DNA of 64,000 bases from Cardiocondyla obscurior (taxonomy: Eukaryota; Arthropoda; Insecta; Hymenoptera; Formicidae), in the NCBI RefSeq assembly GCF_019399895.1, contig NC_091875.1, positions 3,410,001 to 3,474,000 on the forward strand. Direction: 5' to 3'. This document shows, piece by piece, positions 25,166-39,575 of this stretch; position 1 is the first letter of the stretch; each line of letters opens with the position of its first letter. Under the pieces are notes generated by a model, which searched no databases, was not told where the DNA came from, and saw nothing but the letters and a program-made list of their open reading frames with translations. The translations under genes were made by a program, and so were the position numbers.

Positions 25166-28100
25166 TTGTTGATGTTGCTGTTGTTTCTTTAGTTCACGAT
25201 TCTGTTGCTCGGCTTGAGCCAGCAAAGCGGAGAAGGTATCTTTGTGCGAGTGCAATGACGGCGGTGGCAAAACAGACGAAGAGGAACTCGAGGCTCGAGA
25301 AGACGGAATTGACGTGACGGTAATAGAAAACGGCTTCTGGACACTCGACGGGGGATTGGGAAGACCGATCGGCGCCGACGTCGGAGTCACGGTCACGTTG
25401 GGCGTAATTGTATTTTTCTTGCTGTGGTCTAAAAAGTGGCCGCTCTGTTGTTCCTTCGCGGCGCTCAATCCCAATACTATTTCATCCAGCTTTCTACGCT
25501 TTTTCTCCTTCCCAACCACTGGTTCCTCCGTCGGCTGTTAAAAAAAAATTATATATACAATTTCAAGTAAAAATTAAATTAAAATTTCTTTAAGAAGTAT
25601 ATACTTACGCAGGATTTTCTTTTCATAAGTTTGTCCAGCATACTATCTAATTTCCCTTTATTGCTACTAACTTGTTTATTTTTATTCGGCATAGAGAAGT
25701 CTTGCACTTCATTCATAATATCCTTGTTAGTGTCAGAGCTTGGTTTCGGATATCTAAAATAATGATTATTATAATTTTATAGATATATTCGCAATATTAA
25801 TTATATCGTTAGACATCTTATCGAATGTTACCCGGCAGATAAATCGATTGGCGTCAAAGTGCTCGATGTTCCAGGTATGACGGTTGTTTTTCCCGGAACG
25901 GTGTATTTCAGGTCGAATGGTATATTTGGTGTTCGCGTCTGTTGGTGTGCCGGAGGTGGCTGGACCGGCGTAGAACGTCGTGATTCCTCAGATTGAGATT
26001 CGTCGTTGATCTCCCAGGTAGTCGAGCCAGAAAGAACGACTGGTTTACTGAGAGGTGCGGGCGATGGCGTACTTAAGTGACTGCTGTTGAGAAGTGCGTG
26101 AAGTTTGGCTAGAAATAAACGAAAAGTTAATTATTACATATAATAAATATTTATTAATATAATTATTAATATAATAATTAATATTATTAAAAATTAATAA
26201 AATAATTATTAATATAATTAATATAAATTACCTCGCTCGGTTTCTACGTCTATTGCGATATGCCTCTTACGTTTCTTCGAAGCGGACATATTGTTACCGC
26301 TCGCTATAGATCTCGATACCCCGTGATCCGTGGTGATCGTTATAACCTCCGAACATTCTTTTTCATTTTGCGTGAGCTCCAGCTCTTCGCCAGCGCTGAA
26401 GTTCACAGACACCGGCCATTCCTTATGCTCTATCGCATGTACAATGTGCATTAAACGAGCTTCAATTGCGTGTTCCTGCAAAGAAAAGTAACGTAAAATT
26501 AATAAATACAATACAAGTAATAATTAAATAAAGAAAAAGTGTATATTTTTTTATATTTAATTCTTTATAACATAAAATAAAAAAACAAGTTAAAAAAAGA
26601 AGTTTACCTTTGGCCACTTTATCGATGTACTAGTGTTAGTGCAGCCATGCGCCAAAAGTTGCATCACCGTAGGCTCGTTATTATATTCCACCGGCTTGTC
26701 TCGTAAGACAAAAGTGTCGATTTGTGTTAGTCGCGACAACGGTTGTATCACTTCTAGGTCCGGGAACATTGCCTTCAACTCTGCGGCTTGAACGCTACAT
26801 TTATCTTCAACTTGAGGAGCCTTCGCCTTTTCCTTAGTAACGTCTAAACTCTTTGTTTCCTGTGTCTCGATTTCTTCCTTAGCCGGTGCGGTTTCTGGCT
26901 TCACGTTCTTATTATTTTCATCTTCAATAACGGCCTCAGTAGTCTCTGCGCTTTTCTCAACAGTCTCGGCTTTCTCCTTAACTTCTGTCTCAGTTTTCTC
27001 GGTCGTTTCGGTTGCAATGTCTTGCGCTTGCGACTCATTCGGTTTCTCGGCGAGTTCGGCTTCCTGTTTGGCATCCTTTTCCTCAACCTTGTCTTCTTTT
27101 TCGAGTTCGACAACGGCGGGACTCTTCGCACTCTCCGAGCTAATTTCCTTCGCCGTATTTTCTTCGACTGATTTGGTAGTACTTGTCTGATTGGTTTTAG
27201 TACTGTCGCATTTAACTGGCTCTATTGCTAGCTCGCTTTTTTCCTCGTTCTTCACAACGACGTTATCGACGTCCGATGTTCTCGCAACAGTAGTAATTGT
27301 CAACGAACTACCAATAGATTTTTCTTCGGGCTTGGTTTCCGTTTTTACAATAGTTAATTCTACCTGGCTCTTTTCGGACTCCGCGTTCTCGGGCTTTTTA
27401 TCGGCGGCAATCTGATCTTTGTCTTTTTTCGCTCCAACTTTTTCAATTTTTAAAGTTCCCTCACCTTTTTCTAATTTCACGAGTATCTCGTCTTTGTCGA
27501 ACTTTAAGATATCCTCTCTGTTTTCGATCTTTATTGCTTTTTCGGATTTATCAATTACTTTAGGTGTTTGTGTACTCGCGTACATTGCTCTCGTAAGAAG
27601 TTTGTGGAACGAGAAGTCTGGATCGTTCAGTATAGTTATATCGGTACGTCCGAGACCGTGCTTCGCCGCACCGAGTAATAATTCCTTGTCGTGTTTCCCT
27701 GGCAGCCACCAATCCGGCGTATCTCCCGATGGCTGACACAGTGAGAGGCGTTCCTCGAGATGTGGATGCGACAGGATTTCCTCGCGGATTTTGCTCAGGA
27801 GATCGACGCGATCAAGGATTTGTCTCGCTTTGGCCGGACTCAGCTGGTCCACTGGAACATCTGTAAAATCTGTAACGTCAATTAAGTAAAATACTTCACA
27901 CAAAATAAAAAGATATTTATTTATATAAATAATATAAAATAAATGATATGATTTTGAATTAATATTATATTAAACAGAACAAGAATTGAAAAAGAACGCA
28001 CCTTCCTCTTCGTTCATTTTTGCATTACAAACTTTCTTGCACATCGCTCTAAACGACATATAGTAATCCGTGAGATCGTTGTCCGTTTTCTTGTCAAATC

Positions 28101-31100
28101 GGGCGATACTTTTGAACTTGGTCCAGTCGTATTGGGCCTTCTTTCTGTCGTAATTGACACCATACGTGGAGACCACCCGTAGGAACTCGCTCTCCTCGCG
28201 ACGGGTCCACTTCGCTTTCTGTTCCTCGATGCGAGTGCGTTCTCGTTCCTTCACAATCGCTTCCATTTTTTCTCTTTTCTCCATCTTCTATAAACATGAC
28301 GCCAAGTCCAAATATTACAGAATCATTACAGATAATTACATACTATGTGGCCTGAGGTAGATCTTTTTGCTTGTTAATAATAAATAATATATTTTAAATA
28401 AAATAATAATTATTCATATAAATAAAAATAGTAATATACTAACCAAAAGGTACATCGCTAATTGTTGTAGGTCCCATCCCTGCATGTTCAAAGGCGGTTC
28501 GTGCATCATGCTGGTGTGATTCATAACGTCGCTGTCCATTCCCATCTTGCCGGGCTTCGGGATAACTTTGACGTCCTCTTTCTTATTGACACTTCGCTGG
28601 TAGGAAGATATTACGCGGCGCAGCCGTGTATTAAGATCGACAACGGACGGCCAAGTCTTCTCGTCGTCCGGGAGAAGACCGTCGCCGTCGTGGCTGCTAC
28701 TGGCTTCCGGTATCGGCGTATCCGCTTTGCTCGAGATAGCGGGGGAATCCGCCGGTGTTTCTCGACTAAACTTGTCGGAGTCCTTAGAGTCCTTGGTCAT
28801 TCCCGGGGACTCGCCATCGTCCACGTCATTTTCCAAACTGTTGTCGTCCCTGCTGCTGCTGCTGAAATCGTGCAAACAATAAAAAGATTGAGGATAGTGC
28901 CTCTTGGTCTTCTTCTTCAACAAAACAAATAGGACGCTCGTTCGTTGCATATACATGTATATGCGTGTGATAAACTTTGAAACTTGATCTTGCGATATGT
29001 CCCGTCTAGATTTTATTCCGTGAAGTAAAAAGAACCAGAAAAAAAAGAAGATAGCGTCTATTGATTCAATTTATCGTTTCCTCTCTCGACGTTTCGTAAC
29101 GTCGGCTATAAATAGGTAGACAGCGAAGTTAGATGATCTATTTTAATGCGCACGGCTCTTTTTCATATATGCGATAAAATATCTCTGACAGACAAGTCTC
29201 GAGAAGAACGATATCGTGTTCCCGACATCGTTCCGACTCAGTCTTTTTAATTCCTTGCGGTGTGCGCGCGGCATCCGCAGGTCGGCAATACTCCGCGAGG
29301 AAAGTATTGAGAGACGTTAAAGAGCGAGAGCTTAAGTGAACGTTATATACGCCGGTCTATTGCTGAAAAATAAAAAGCTATAACCGTACAAGCGTATATA
29401 TAGTATTATATGTAAATATATAGAAAGCGGTGCAAGCGGTATAAGTGTTAGGACAGTTAGGCGGGGCGTAAAGTAGACGAAAGTAAGAGATATAGAGAGA
29501 GAGAAAGAGAGAGAGATGAGAACAGGTAACGAGGTATAAAGAAAACAAAAATATGCTAAGGTACTCACTCGGCGGCACTCTTGTTCTGAGAGTTCTGGAA
29601 AGGGGGAGGACAGCTTGTAATGAAAGAAAGCGCGGGGTCAGTCCTCATCTGGTCGTAATTCTCATAGCCGTGTTTGTAGCTGCCGACTATTAAGGATTTA
29701 TCTGCCGTCGAGTCCCACCATTTCGCCGGTCGTTCCGTCAACTGTGGAGGGTCTATCGGCAACGCACTGCAGGGCGGTTTCGATTTACAATGTTTGCCAA
29801 TTCACTTGCGTGCCGATACCAGTATTTATTAATTTAATTAAGGGAGATATTCCCATCTCGCACGAGATTTTAGAAGGGCGGTGTAACACATTAAGTAGTC
29901 TTTCCTTCTTTTTTTTTTTTTACTTTAAAGCTACACGGTTCCGATCGTCTTCCTCTCGATTTACAGTGCACTGTTTAGCAAAATTCTATGGCTTACCACT
30001 CCGCTGTAGAGATTCGATCATCCTCGCGACAGTTTTACCAAGTGTGCAAAAGTGTCTCTCTCGTAGCGATTCGCGGTCGCACGTGTACATATGTTATCGC
30101 ATCGAATACGTGCATACAAGGATGGGAGATAAAAACGACTTCGTATTAGTAGCAAAGGGTAATAAAAAAAAAATAAAAAAATAAAAAAAATGTATAAAAA
30201 AAATTTTTTTTAAATTATAAAATGTAAAAAAAAAATATATATATATAATGATAAAAATGAACTTGGTAGTCGCAGAGCTACGTGGATCAACGCGATCCGG
30301 GCTCTATGAGCATTCCTCATACAAGTATAGCTCCCAGGGTTTCAACAAATACATCGCACATGCAACTATGCTAAGCTCCGTGGTAAGCACATATGTGAGT
30401 ATACACGAATCCGTGATAGATGGTAGTCTATGATATGAAAAAGCGTGAGAGAAGGAGAGCGATGTGGGCTTACCTGACGTGAACGCCGTCGGAGATGTGT
30501 TGAACCAAATCGCCGATAATCTCGTGTTTGATATAATACAGCATCCGTACGCGTAACAGTACTCTGTAAAGTGAAAGAAAATTAATTAAGTTTTCTATGT
30601 AAATAATCAAAAGATTAAATATTAAATATTAAAAAAAAAATTAAATATTAAATAGATAACTATCTATAATTTTTAATTCGTACGATTAAAAAGAAGACAC
30701 GAATTTCATACTGAAAATAATTAAGGCAAAAGACGAATATTACTAATCAATACATAAATCCGCCCGCTATAGTTATTTAAAAGAAAAGTTTTACGTAAAT
30801 CGACTTGAGTTTTTTTTTATCGCATTTTAAGAATTTACAGCTGTTCATTTACTTATTGGCGTGCCGGCTGAGGTGCTTTCTGTAGTTGCTCTCGAGAAAG
30901 ATGTCTCCGTCGAACTTCTCCGCGTTACTCCAATGATTAGGGTCACTTGGCCCGCCGTTGATGACCGATCCGCGGGTTTCTCTGCCTTCTCGAACACGGC
31001 TCTTCTTCTTTTGCCGGCTGTTTCTGCTCGTGGTATTCACCGACACGTTCTTCACCTTCTCGCCGTTCTCGATGGGCGTGATGAGATCCCAGATAAAGCT

Positions 31101-34100
31101 GCGGATCTTCTCGTCGCCGCGATAATAGCGCAAGCAGTAAAGCAGAATGACGCGAGCGCAATCCTCAACATCGACCTCACGCCAACCGCGACGGAACTGG
31201 CTGTGCTGTAGGATCTCTTCCCAACGGCCCCAGCCAAACGTCAGCAGTCCGCGCTCGACCTTGAAACATTCGCTGCGCGCCCAGCTGCCGTATACCACTT
31301 CGCCCTCGCGTGGCACGTACTCGTCGTAGAACTTGCGCGACTTCTTGCCGAACTTATCGCGCCGTTTTTTACTTCTGCCGGACAGGCCGATGCTCGTGTC
31401 GTCGTCGCTGTTCTCGTCCGAGCTATCGAGTTCGGACATATCCACCACCGACTCATCGTGACCGTAACGCTTAATTTGTGTCCTTCGTCGAGGTTCAGAT
31501 ATTACTAGCTCGTCCTCCTCTTTCTTCTCTGTAGTGTCAATTTCCGCCTTCTTAGCCCACTTTTTCCAAAAGTCAGGATCGTCTATATTAATGTCAGATC
31601 GGTTCGAGGAGCACGCAAAACTGGCCTTTGAAAACGTAGAGCCCTTCTCCGCTTCGATAGTGATAATTTGAGTTCTTCGCTCAAGTATCTGTTCAATGTC
31701 CTCCTCGCAGAACTTGTCGCCAGCATTGTCGTCGTCCATGATAGCGCCATAAGCACCTTTTTTCAGGAGATCTTCTATCTCTTTCTTCGTTAATTGTTTA
31801 TTGCTGGGATCTTTGCCACCCTGGGCGGTATTCATGGATTGGAGAATCGCTTTGTCGAGCCCTAACTTCAGAGATGCTTTGTCGAACATTTCTCGCTCGT
31901 ACGTATTGCGACATAGCAAACGATATACTTTGACCATTTTCTGCTGCCCAATTCGATGACAACGAGCCTGCGCCTGTAAATCATTTTGCGGATTCCAATC
32001 GCTATCGTAAATAATAACCGTATCGGCGGCGGTTAAATTAATGCCAAGTCCACCTGCTTTTGTACAGAGCAAGAAGACAAATCGATCCGAATCGGGCTTG
32101 CTGTAACGATCGATGGCGGCCTGTCGCAGATTTCCACGGATTCGACCGTCGATTCTTTCATACGGATACTTCTTATACAACAGATAATCCTCCAGCAAAT
32201 CCAGGCATTTTACCATCTGACTGAATATCAAGACTCGATGGCCACTGGCTTTCAATTTCGGTAGCAGTTTGTCGATCAGGACCATTTTTCCGGAACTGTT
32301 CACCAGAGCATGATAATATGCTTCGGAATCTTCTTTCTCGCCGGTTTTATAATCCAGCTGTATTTGATCCTCGGCGCCGTTCAGCAAAAACGGATGGATG
32401 CAGCACTTTCTCAATTCCATCATCGTGTTCATGAGATTCGGAATGTTGGCGGACGTGGTGCCTTTCGCAAGAAACGAAAAATTTCTTTCGAGAATACCAC
32501 GGTAATATTTCTTCTGTATATTAGTCAATTCCACTTCAACGACGGTTTCCTCTTTCGGCGCCAAAGACTTTTCGACGTCTTCCTTCAGGCGACGTAACAT
32601 CATCGGCTTCAATAATAATTGCAGCTTTTGAACTTCCCCTTCGCTGCTCAGATTACCGAATTCCTTCAGGAATGCTTCGTTACTTGCAAACTGCTGCGGC
32701 TCGAGGAAATTCAATAAAGAAAACAGCTCGTTTACGTTGTTTTGTAACGGTGTACCAGATAAAAGTACCCTATGTTCCAAATTTAGTTGTCTGAGACCTT
32801 CGAGAAGTTTACAATTTCGATTTTTTAATCGATGTGCTTCATCTATGACGCAGAGCCTCCAATTATATCCACGCAATTCATTAAAATCTGTTATAATGAT
32901 CTCAAACGTCGTTATCAGTACATTAAATTTTACTAAATCTTTAATTTGCTGTCCTTTCTCATTCTTGTAATAAACTTCATATTCTTGAAGCATTGTACGA
33001 CTCGCCGCACTGTAATATAAATTTATACATTAATAAAAATTCAAATCGTATTCTTGTGTAAATAATATTGTTTCAATATACTTACGATCCATGGTACACG
33101 ACGACGTTCATGTCGGTCCAGCTCTCAAATTCTCGCTGCCAATTTGGAATAGTCGACAACGGAGCTATAATCAAGAATGGCCCGCGAATACCATATTTGT
33201 ATACTGCATCCACGAAAGTCAAGGACTGAATGGTTTTTCCTAGACCCATCTCATCGGCGAGAATACAATTGTGTCCATTGTACCATGAAAACAGCAACCA
33301 GTTCAATCCTTCTAACTGATATGGTCTTAAAATGTTATTACTCTTATAAACTGGCGATTCTTCTAATTTCACCCAGGCTGTGGCATTTGGCTTTTTTTTC
33401 GGCTAAAACAGTAAAAAGATTATACGTTAATAAATTATACATTAACTTATACATATATGCAAAAATAAAAAAATAATAAATTTAAGTTTCACGTTTGCAC
33501 GTATTTTTAATTTTATAAAATAATAAATTTAATAAAGTTTTTAAACTTTATTTAAAATGAGCATAAAAATGAACATGTATCATATACCTTCCACTGTTCC
33601 TTTGGTGGCACCTTATTGAATCTTACAAATTGAGCTATTTTTTCGGGATCAACATCTTCTTCTAATTCCCAGGTAGAGTCTTCGTATTGCAGAGACCGCC
33701 ATTTGACCAAAAAGTGTCGAACAGTCTCTCCGGTAGTTGGATCTGTATGAGTTGCTTCATCCAAGACTCGATCGACTTCAACAAAATCTGGATTGAAGGG
33801 ATCATCCTCAGTCTAAAAAAAAAAAAGTATTAAATTATTTTTAATATTAATTTTTAACATACAATTACTACACATTAATATAACACTAAGTACATTTTCA
33901 AAAATATTGGTGTTCTGTTGCTGTTTCTGCTTGAATCTCTTTAATTTAGCTTGAATACGTTTATCTCCTTTATACATTTCCTCTTCCGTTCTCCATTCGC
34001 AATGCAAATACGAAAAGTTTCGATATTTAACGAAATACTCTTCTACTTCGATAAATTGTGGTTTTGTTTCAACAACGGCAGTAGTCTCAACTGTTTTCGA

Positions 34101-37100
34101 CTCAGTAGGAGATTCTTCCGGTTTTACTTCGTCCTCTTTCTTTGCACTATCAGTCTCACTCTTTTCCTCATCTTCGGGTGTAATTTCAGTTTTCGTTTCT
34201 TTTTCGGTATCTTCTGCGTCTTCTTTTTTCACAGCTTCGTCAGGCGCATCTTTGTTATCTGCAGATTCTTCTTTATCTTCACTTTTTTCGGGAGATGGTT
34301 CTACTTTAGGTACCACAGGTTTAACTTCCCTTTTTCCCATTCGAGAGCATAAAATATGTTGAACAACCATAGAATCTTCATCTGTCGTATTCTATAAAAT
34401 AATAAATAAAATATAATAATAAAAAAAATGCATTAATAATTATAAACTCGTTACTAAAGTTTAAAAATACATACAATGTATACAAAGTTAGGTTTGTTAG
34501 GGCCGACTTCACCTCCTTCCGTACCCTCCTTCTTAGTAACAGCGGGTTTTGAAGTGTTTGCACCCTCTCCCACTTTTTTCGAGACTTGAGCTTCTTGCAT
34601 AGGAACGTCGTCGTCCGAGAATCGCAACATCACGTCGTCAACATATTTCTTGCGATGAGTGTTTCTTGCTGAACGCCGCTTATTTACGTCATCGCCAGCT
34701 TCTGGCGATGGTGGAGGCGTCGCCGCTAGTTCCTCGCCATCAGAATCCGGAGCAATGCGACTTTTGCGTTTTCTGTGAATAACAATAAAGTTTAATAGTA
34801 TATGCGTTAATTATTTTAAAGCATTAATGACCAATAAAACAATGCTGTTATTTACTTAGAACTCCTCGAACTTTTGCCTCCGCCAGATTTTCCGCCGGTA
34901 CTCGATCGTTTTCTAGATGCAGATTTCTTTTTGCTACCACCACTTGTATTTTCGGTAGTCGCAGTAGTCGCCTCTGAGTTTTCTTCTTTCTTTTCGCCTT
35001 CCGTCACGTCTTCCGTGCTAGTTTTTTCTTTACTCTCTTCCTTTACCTCGGATAAAAGGGGTTCATTGGTGGAAGAATCCACTTGCTCTTGATCACCTTG
35101 TATAGATGACTCACAGACCTTCGTCTCGGCGTCTTTAACAGCACTGGAATCCGAAACGGTAGTTTCTTCGTTCTCGCGTACGACTTCATCATCAGCGGAC
35201 TCAGATTGATTAGTTTTTCTACAAAAATAATAGTAAATATTTTATAATATATGTATATGTACGTAAGTATTAATATATTTTCTGTAGGATATATATTTTT
35301 TGTATTTACTTTCTGTTACGTTTTGTGGAATCCTTGTCTTTATCCTTATTCCTTTTTCTCGCCACTTTCGGCGATTTCGGTTCCTTAGGTGGTTTTGGCT
35401 CCTTCTTAGGTTTCGGCTCTTTGGGCTCTTTAGGTTCTTTCGGTTTGCGTGGCTTTCGAGGTGATCGTGACTTTCTACTCTTAGTCCATTCCTCTTCCAT
35501 GTCACCGGAAGACGGCTTAATATCTTCCGAATCTGCAGCGCTATCTACTATATTGCTGCTATCACCTGGAGTAACTTTATTGTCCGACAAAGGTTGCTCA
35601 GGTTGCTGAGTGGCAGTGGTAGGCGCAGATGCCTCTTTATCGGCTTTTTTACGACTCTTCTTTGTTCGCGGTGTACCTTTGCTGCGACCGCGTCCAGTAG
35701 TACTAGAAACCTATTATCACATAATATTTAATAGATAATATATAATTATTTTCATGTAAAAGTCCAAATATATGCGTAAATAAAATTTACAAAAAGAAAA
35801 TATTGTATTTAAACATAACGTGCACTTATTATATATATTTTTGTCACAATTTAAAATGCTTTTTTATAAAATTGATTAATTCTTTTAATATAAAAATTAT
35901 TAAAAGATAATTTTTAATTGATGCTGCGTGGAATTGTTAATTAATCACTTACCTGTGGACTATCGACTACAGCTGCGGTAAACATCGGAGTTTGTAATAT
36001 ACATTGCGGACCACCGTTACATTGATCATTCGTCTCGTGTTGTTGCAACGCCTGCAACTTCTCCTGCAAAGCGACAATCTTTTCTTGATTTTCAGAGCCC
36101 GGCGGCATACAGAATAATTCCTGTAATTGTTGTTGTAATGCAGCTCGCTCTTGATGATGTGTAAGTGGTGTACAGGACGTGCCGAAACCGCTAGACGCGA
36201 CTGCTGGAGTTTGCGTAGGGTTAGCCGGCATGTTGTACATGTTCGGCATCGTGCTGCCGGTAATCATATCGCCTCCAGAATGATACTGTTAATTAAAAAT
36301 TAATATTAAAGATTGATATCAATGAAAAATATATTGTTACAATTAATTATATAAAACATTTTAATTTTACGTCAATAATATTAGTAGTACCTGATGCGGT
36401 GTTTGCGAGTTTGGCACGGGAACCGTAGCTTGATGCGACGGCAACACCATTCCGCTAGTTTGACTGACCGCGGGTATTTGTTGTGCGTTTAAATGGCCAG
36501 GCGTCACTTGAGAATTTTGATTCTGCATCTGGGACGTCGGATTTTGTATCGGCTGCGCTTGTATCTGCGGTTGAATTTGAGGCGATATCAGCGCGGTGCT
36601 CTGCGACATTATGCCAACCTGCTGAGGCTGAATATGAGGCGGCTGCGTCTGCGGTGGCGTCGTCGTTGTCGACTGCGCCTGCTGCGTGACACAGGTCGGG
36701 CCCTGCTGAGCCACCGGTTGCGCCAACTGCGGCTGTGGCTGCGTTAGTTGGGCTTGTTGCGGCTGTGCTAGCTGAGATTGCGGCTGCGCTAATTGAGCCT
36801 GCGGCTGCCCTAATTGAGGCTGCGGTTGTCCCAACTGAGGCTGAGTTTGTCCCAGCTGCGACTGCGATTGTCCCAGTTGGGACTGCGACGTCGGTGAAAT
36901 TTGTTGAGGCGGTACCGGCTGCGCTTGGCTCAATACGGGCTGCTGAGACTGAGGAATCTGTGGTTGCGGCGCAGGTGTAATCTGTTGTTGCTGCTGCGGC
37001 TGCTGCTGCGACGGTGGCTGCGATTGAGGTATTTGCTGCTGTGGCTGCAATTGCTGAACAGGCTGCGACTGACTCATTTGAGATTGTTGTGGCGATTGCA

Positions 37101-38893
37101 GCTGCGGTTGAGGAGGTGGTATAGCTGCTTGAGGTTGAACTATCTGCGGCTGTGCCATGTGAAGCTGTTGCACTGGCTGTTGCACTGATTGCTGTACCGA
37201 TTGCGACACCGTTTGCTGCACCGTTTGTTGTATTGGTTGTTGTACCGGTTGTTGCACAGATTGTTGCACTGGCGCTTGCGGAGGACAAGTGATAGATTGC
37301 TGTTGAGTATGTTGCGGCTGTGGCTGCGGCTGCTGCTGTCCTATTGCTTGTTGCGAATGTGTTGTACTATTCAATGTCGATTGATGTACTTCTATACTTT
37401 GTTCCGGCGTTTTCGTCTCGCACACACTCGGATTCTCCATTCCGGAAACAGGATTTTGAATCGACGCGGTAGTTTGCTGTTGCTGCTGTAACGACGTAGT
37501 CATGCTTGTGCACTCCATATTGCCACTTGTGCTGGACGCAGGAAGAGACTGCACCGATTCAATCGAAGATATACTCGCCGACGTAGGTATATTTCCTACC
37601 GTAGATGTGTGATCTAAAGATAGATTGTTCTGCGAATTATTTTGTGCCGATGTATCCACTTGCGGACCGAGTTGCGCCGTCGCGTCCGGTGGTTGAGCCT
37701 GTTGAGTTTGATGCAAAGAGGTCTCGGGCTCTGGTTGTTTCGGGGTTTCAATCGGATGTACGACGTTCTCCGCCGTCGGCTCTCTCGTTGTCGTTGTGCT
37801 TGTCGTTGTTGCTGTTTCTACAACGTTATGTTGAACAGCAGTCTCAGGTCCTGCTACGGAAAACATCGGAGCGCTCTGTTCGGATACTATCGGCGCCTGA
37901 GACTGCTCCGTTATGCCGCCTCTTTCTTCGTTAACACCGATATTCGGCCTAATCTGCTGCTGCTGCTGCTGCTGCGGTGGTGGCTGCTGCGGATGTGATT
38001 GCCATTGCGTGGGCATTGGCATTCTGGGTCCCACAACCTGACCCGGCATCGGACTCTGCGCAGTCGGCTGCTGCGGCAGAACGTTCGGCGTTTGCGACAT
38101 TGGCGGGCGTGCTTGAAATTGATTATACTGATCCGGAGCAGGAACGCTAGAGTTCGACACGGAAACTCCCGGCATCACCATCTGCTCGAGAGCTTGTAAG
38201 GTAGTCTGTTGCTGCTGCGACGTTGGATTCATTTGCATAGATGTAGGCGGACACGAGGGCGATACTGACATCGCGCCAGCCTGATTACCCTGCTGATGAG
38301 GAAGTTGAACGTGAGGATGCGGCGATAGAGTAGAAGGTTTGGCAGGCGACATGATGGGCCGAGGTGACATCTGCTGCTGCACTGCCGGCGGACGCGGGGA
38401 CATTTGCGGCCGCGGCGACATTTGCGGCGACAACTGCGGAAACGCAGCGCGATACTGCGGGCTCGTAGAGTGCTTGGCCGGCGCCGTGCCGAACTGTTGC
38501 TGTGGCGGCGCCGAATGCTGCGGCTGATTGAACATCGACGTAGCATGATGGGGATACTGAGGATCCATCGTCGGTTGCTGCGGGGTGCTCGGATGCTGCG
38601 GGGTATGCTGCGGATATTGCTGAGGATGCGATGGATGCGGTTGATGAGTGGGATGCGCCGGGTGATGATGCGGCATTCTCGCCTGAGGTGGTTGTTGAGC
38701 CTGCTGCTGCTGATGAATCGCCGAAGCAAAACCGGGGTAACCGGGAGATGTCTGATACATCGCCGCGACCGAGTTGCCTTGTTGATAATGCTGCTGCTGG
38801 CCGACCATGTGCTGGTAGACGCTGCCGGTTGTACCAGGCTGCATCGGCTGATGCAGAACGCCCATGTTGCCTATCATTCCCTGCTGGCCAAAG

Positions 38894-38928
<35 letters not shown>

Positions 38929-39573
38929 CTGCTGCATTTTTTGATTGATAACGCCGGCCTGGTCTTGCTGATGAGAATACTGTGGTGGCATGTGTTGCCT
39001 GTACGTGGCAGGTTGCGGAGCCATCTGATTGTAATGCCTCTGCATTTGTGGATAGCCACTTCCGTTACCCGGCCAACCTTGTTGGCTGGGATCCATACTC
39101 ATGTTGGCTCTGGCCATCGAGTGTTGCTGTTCCATAGAATACATATTGTCATTGTAGCTAGGATACTGACCGCCGCTACCCGGATGAGGCCCCCTGTGCT
39201 GCTGCGGTGCAATGTTGCGGGCCTGATTTTGAAACGCGCCCGGCACCATAGCACGCTGAGGTGTCGCGCTATTATCGAACGTACCGAGATTTTGGTTGAA
39301 CATGCTGCGCTGCGACGGACTTTGCAATTGATTCGAGCCACCAAATTCAGATCCGCCGAATGAGGTCAATTTTTGGATTGGAGATTCTTGAGAAATGTTG
39401 TAGGATTGGCTAATGTAACTCCCTCCTCCATTAGGGCCGGAATTAAGACCGTCTCTGGACACCGCTACGGAATTATTCGCAGGCGCAGGATCGAAGTGAT
39501 CGTTCGCTCCGAGATCAGGAAGAGCCTCGAGCATCGAGCCACTGACATCTTCGCCAAACAGATCGTAGTCCAT
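22568..39573 (-). CDS. kis: Kismet: CHD7/8/9-type ATP-dependent chromatin remodeller, 19 coding exons
   Basis: Minus-strand exons: 39573-36391, 36285-35953, 35710-35310, 35218-34856, 34772-34475, 34391-33894, 33812-33588, 33402-33086, 33009-30853, 30563-30474, 29766-29569, 28861-28444, 28287-28002, 27860-26608, 26475-26232, 26108-25832, 25753-25609, 25534-24809, 24568-22568. All phases match, giving about 4470 residues. The nuclear protein slides nucleosomes and promotes early elongation in flies. Residues 1-1170 are Gln/Pro-rich; 1173-1530 are Lys/acidic with K-P-K-E-P repeats; the chromodomains lie at about 1630-1690 and 1697-1760. The SNF2 ATPase begins near 1795, with G-L-G-K-T at about 1820 and D-E-A-H at about 1929, plus a C-terminal helicase lobe. 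SANT/SLIDE-like segments follow, including H-A-N-K-V-L-L-R-V-R across exons 9 and 10. A long acidic linker is in exon 14. A BRK domain spans exons 18 and 19, then a Ser/Ala-rich tail. Some distal splice choices may be alternative. Confidence 0.95.
25103..25185 (-). repeat. CAG/CAA repeat encoding a polyglutamine tract in kismet exon 18
   Basis: On the coding strand this is a run of CAG codons interrupted by CAA and one His codon, giving about 25 consecutive Gln followed by a shorter broken run. It lies between the Ser-rich linker and the BRK domain. The CAG stretches of five to seven pure units are candidates for length variation. Confidence 0.93.
38888..38938 (-). repeat. CAG/CAA repeat encoding polyglutamine in kismet exon 1
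   Basis: About 15 consecutive Gln codons, mostly CAG with one CAA pair, begin near residue 212 inside a Gln/Met/Pro-rich N-terminal region. Many shorter Gln runs follow across 36.4-38.8 kb, with Q-P and Q-x-Q periodicity typical of transcriptional coactivator tails. Confidence 0.9.
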
Positions 39574-39575
39574 GT

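Noticed and set aside
36455..37288. 277-codon Ala/Ser/Thr ORF on the minus strand
   Set aside because: It is the shifted frame of the CAG-rich kismet exon 1; repeats of CAG read as AGC or GCA remain open.
38404..39363. 319-codon Leu/Arg ORF on the plus strand
   Set aside because: It is antisense to the Gln-rich kismet N terminus (CTG repeats read as Leu).
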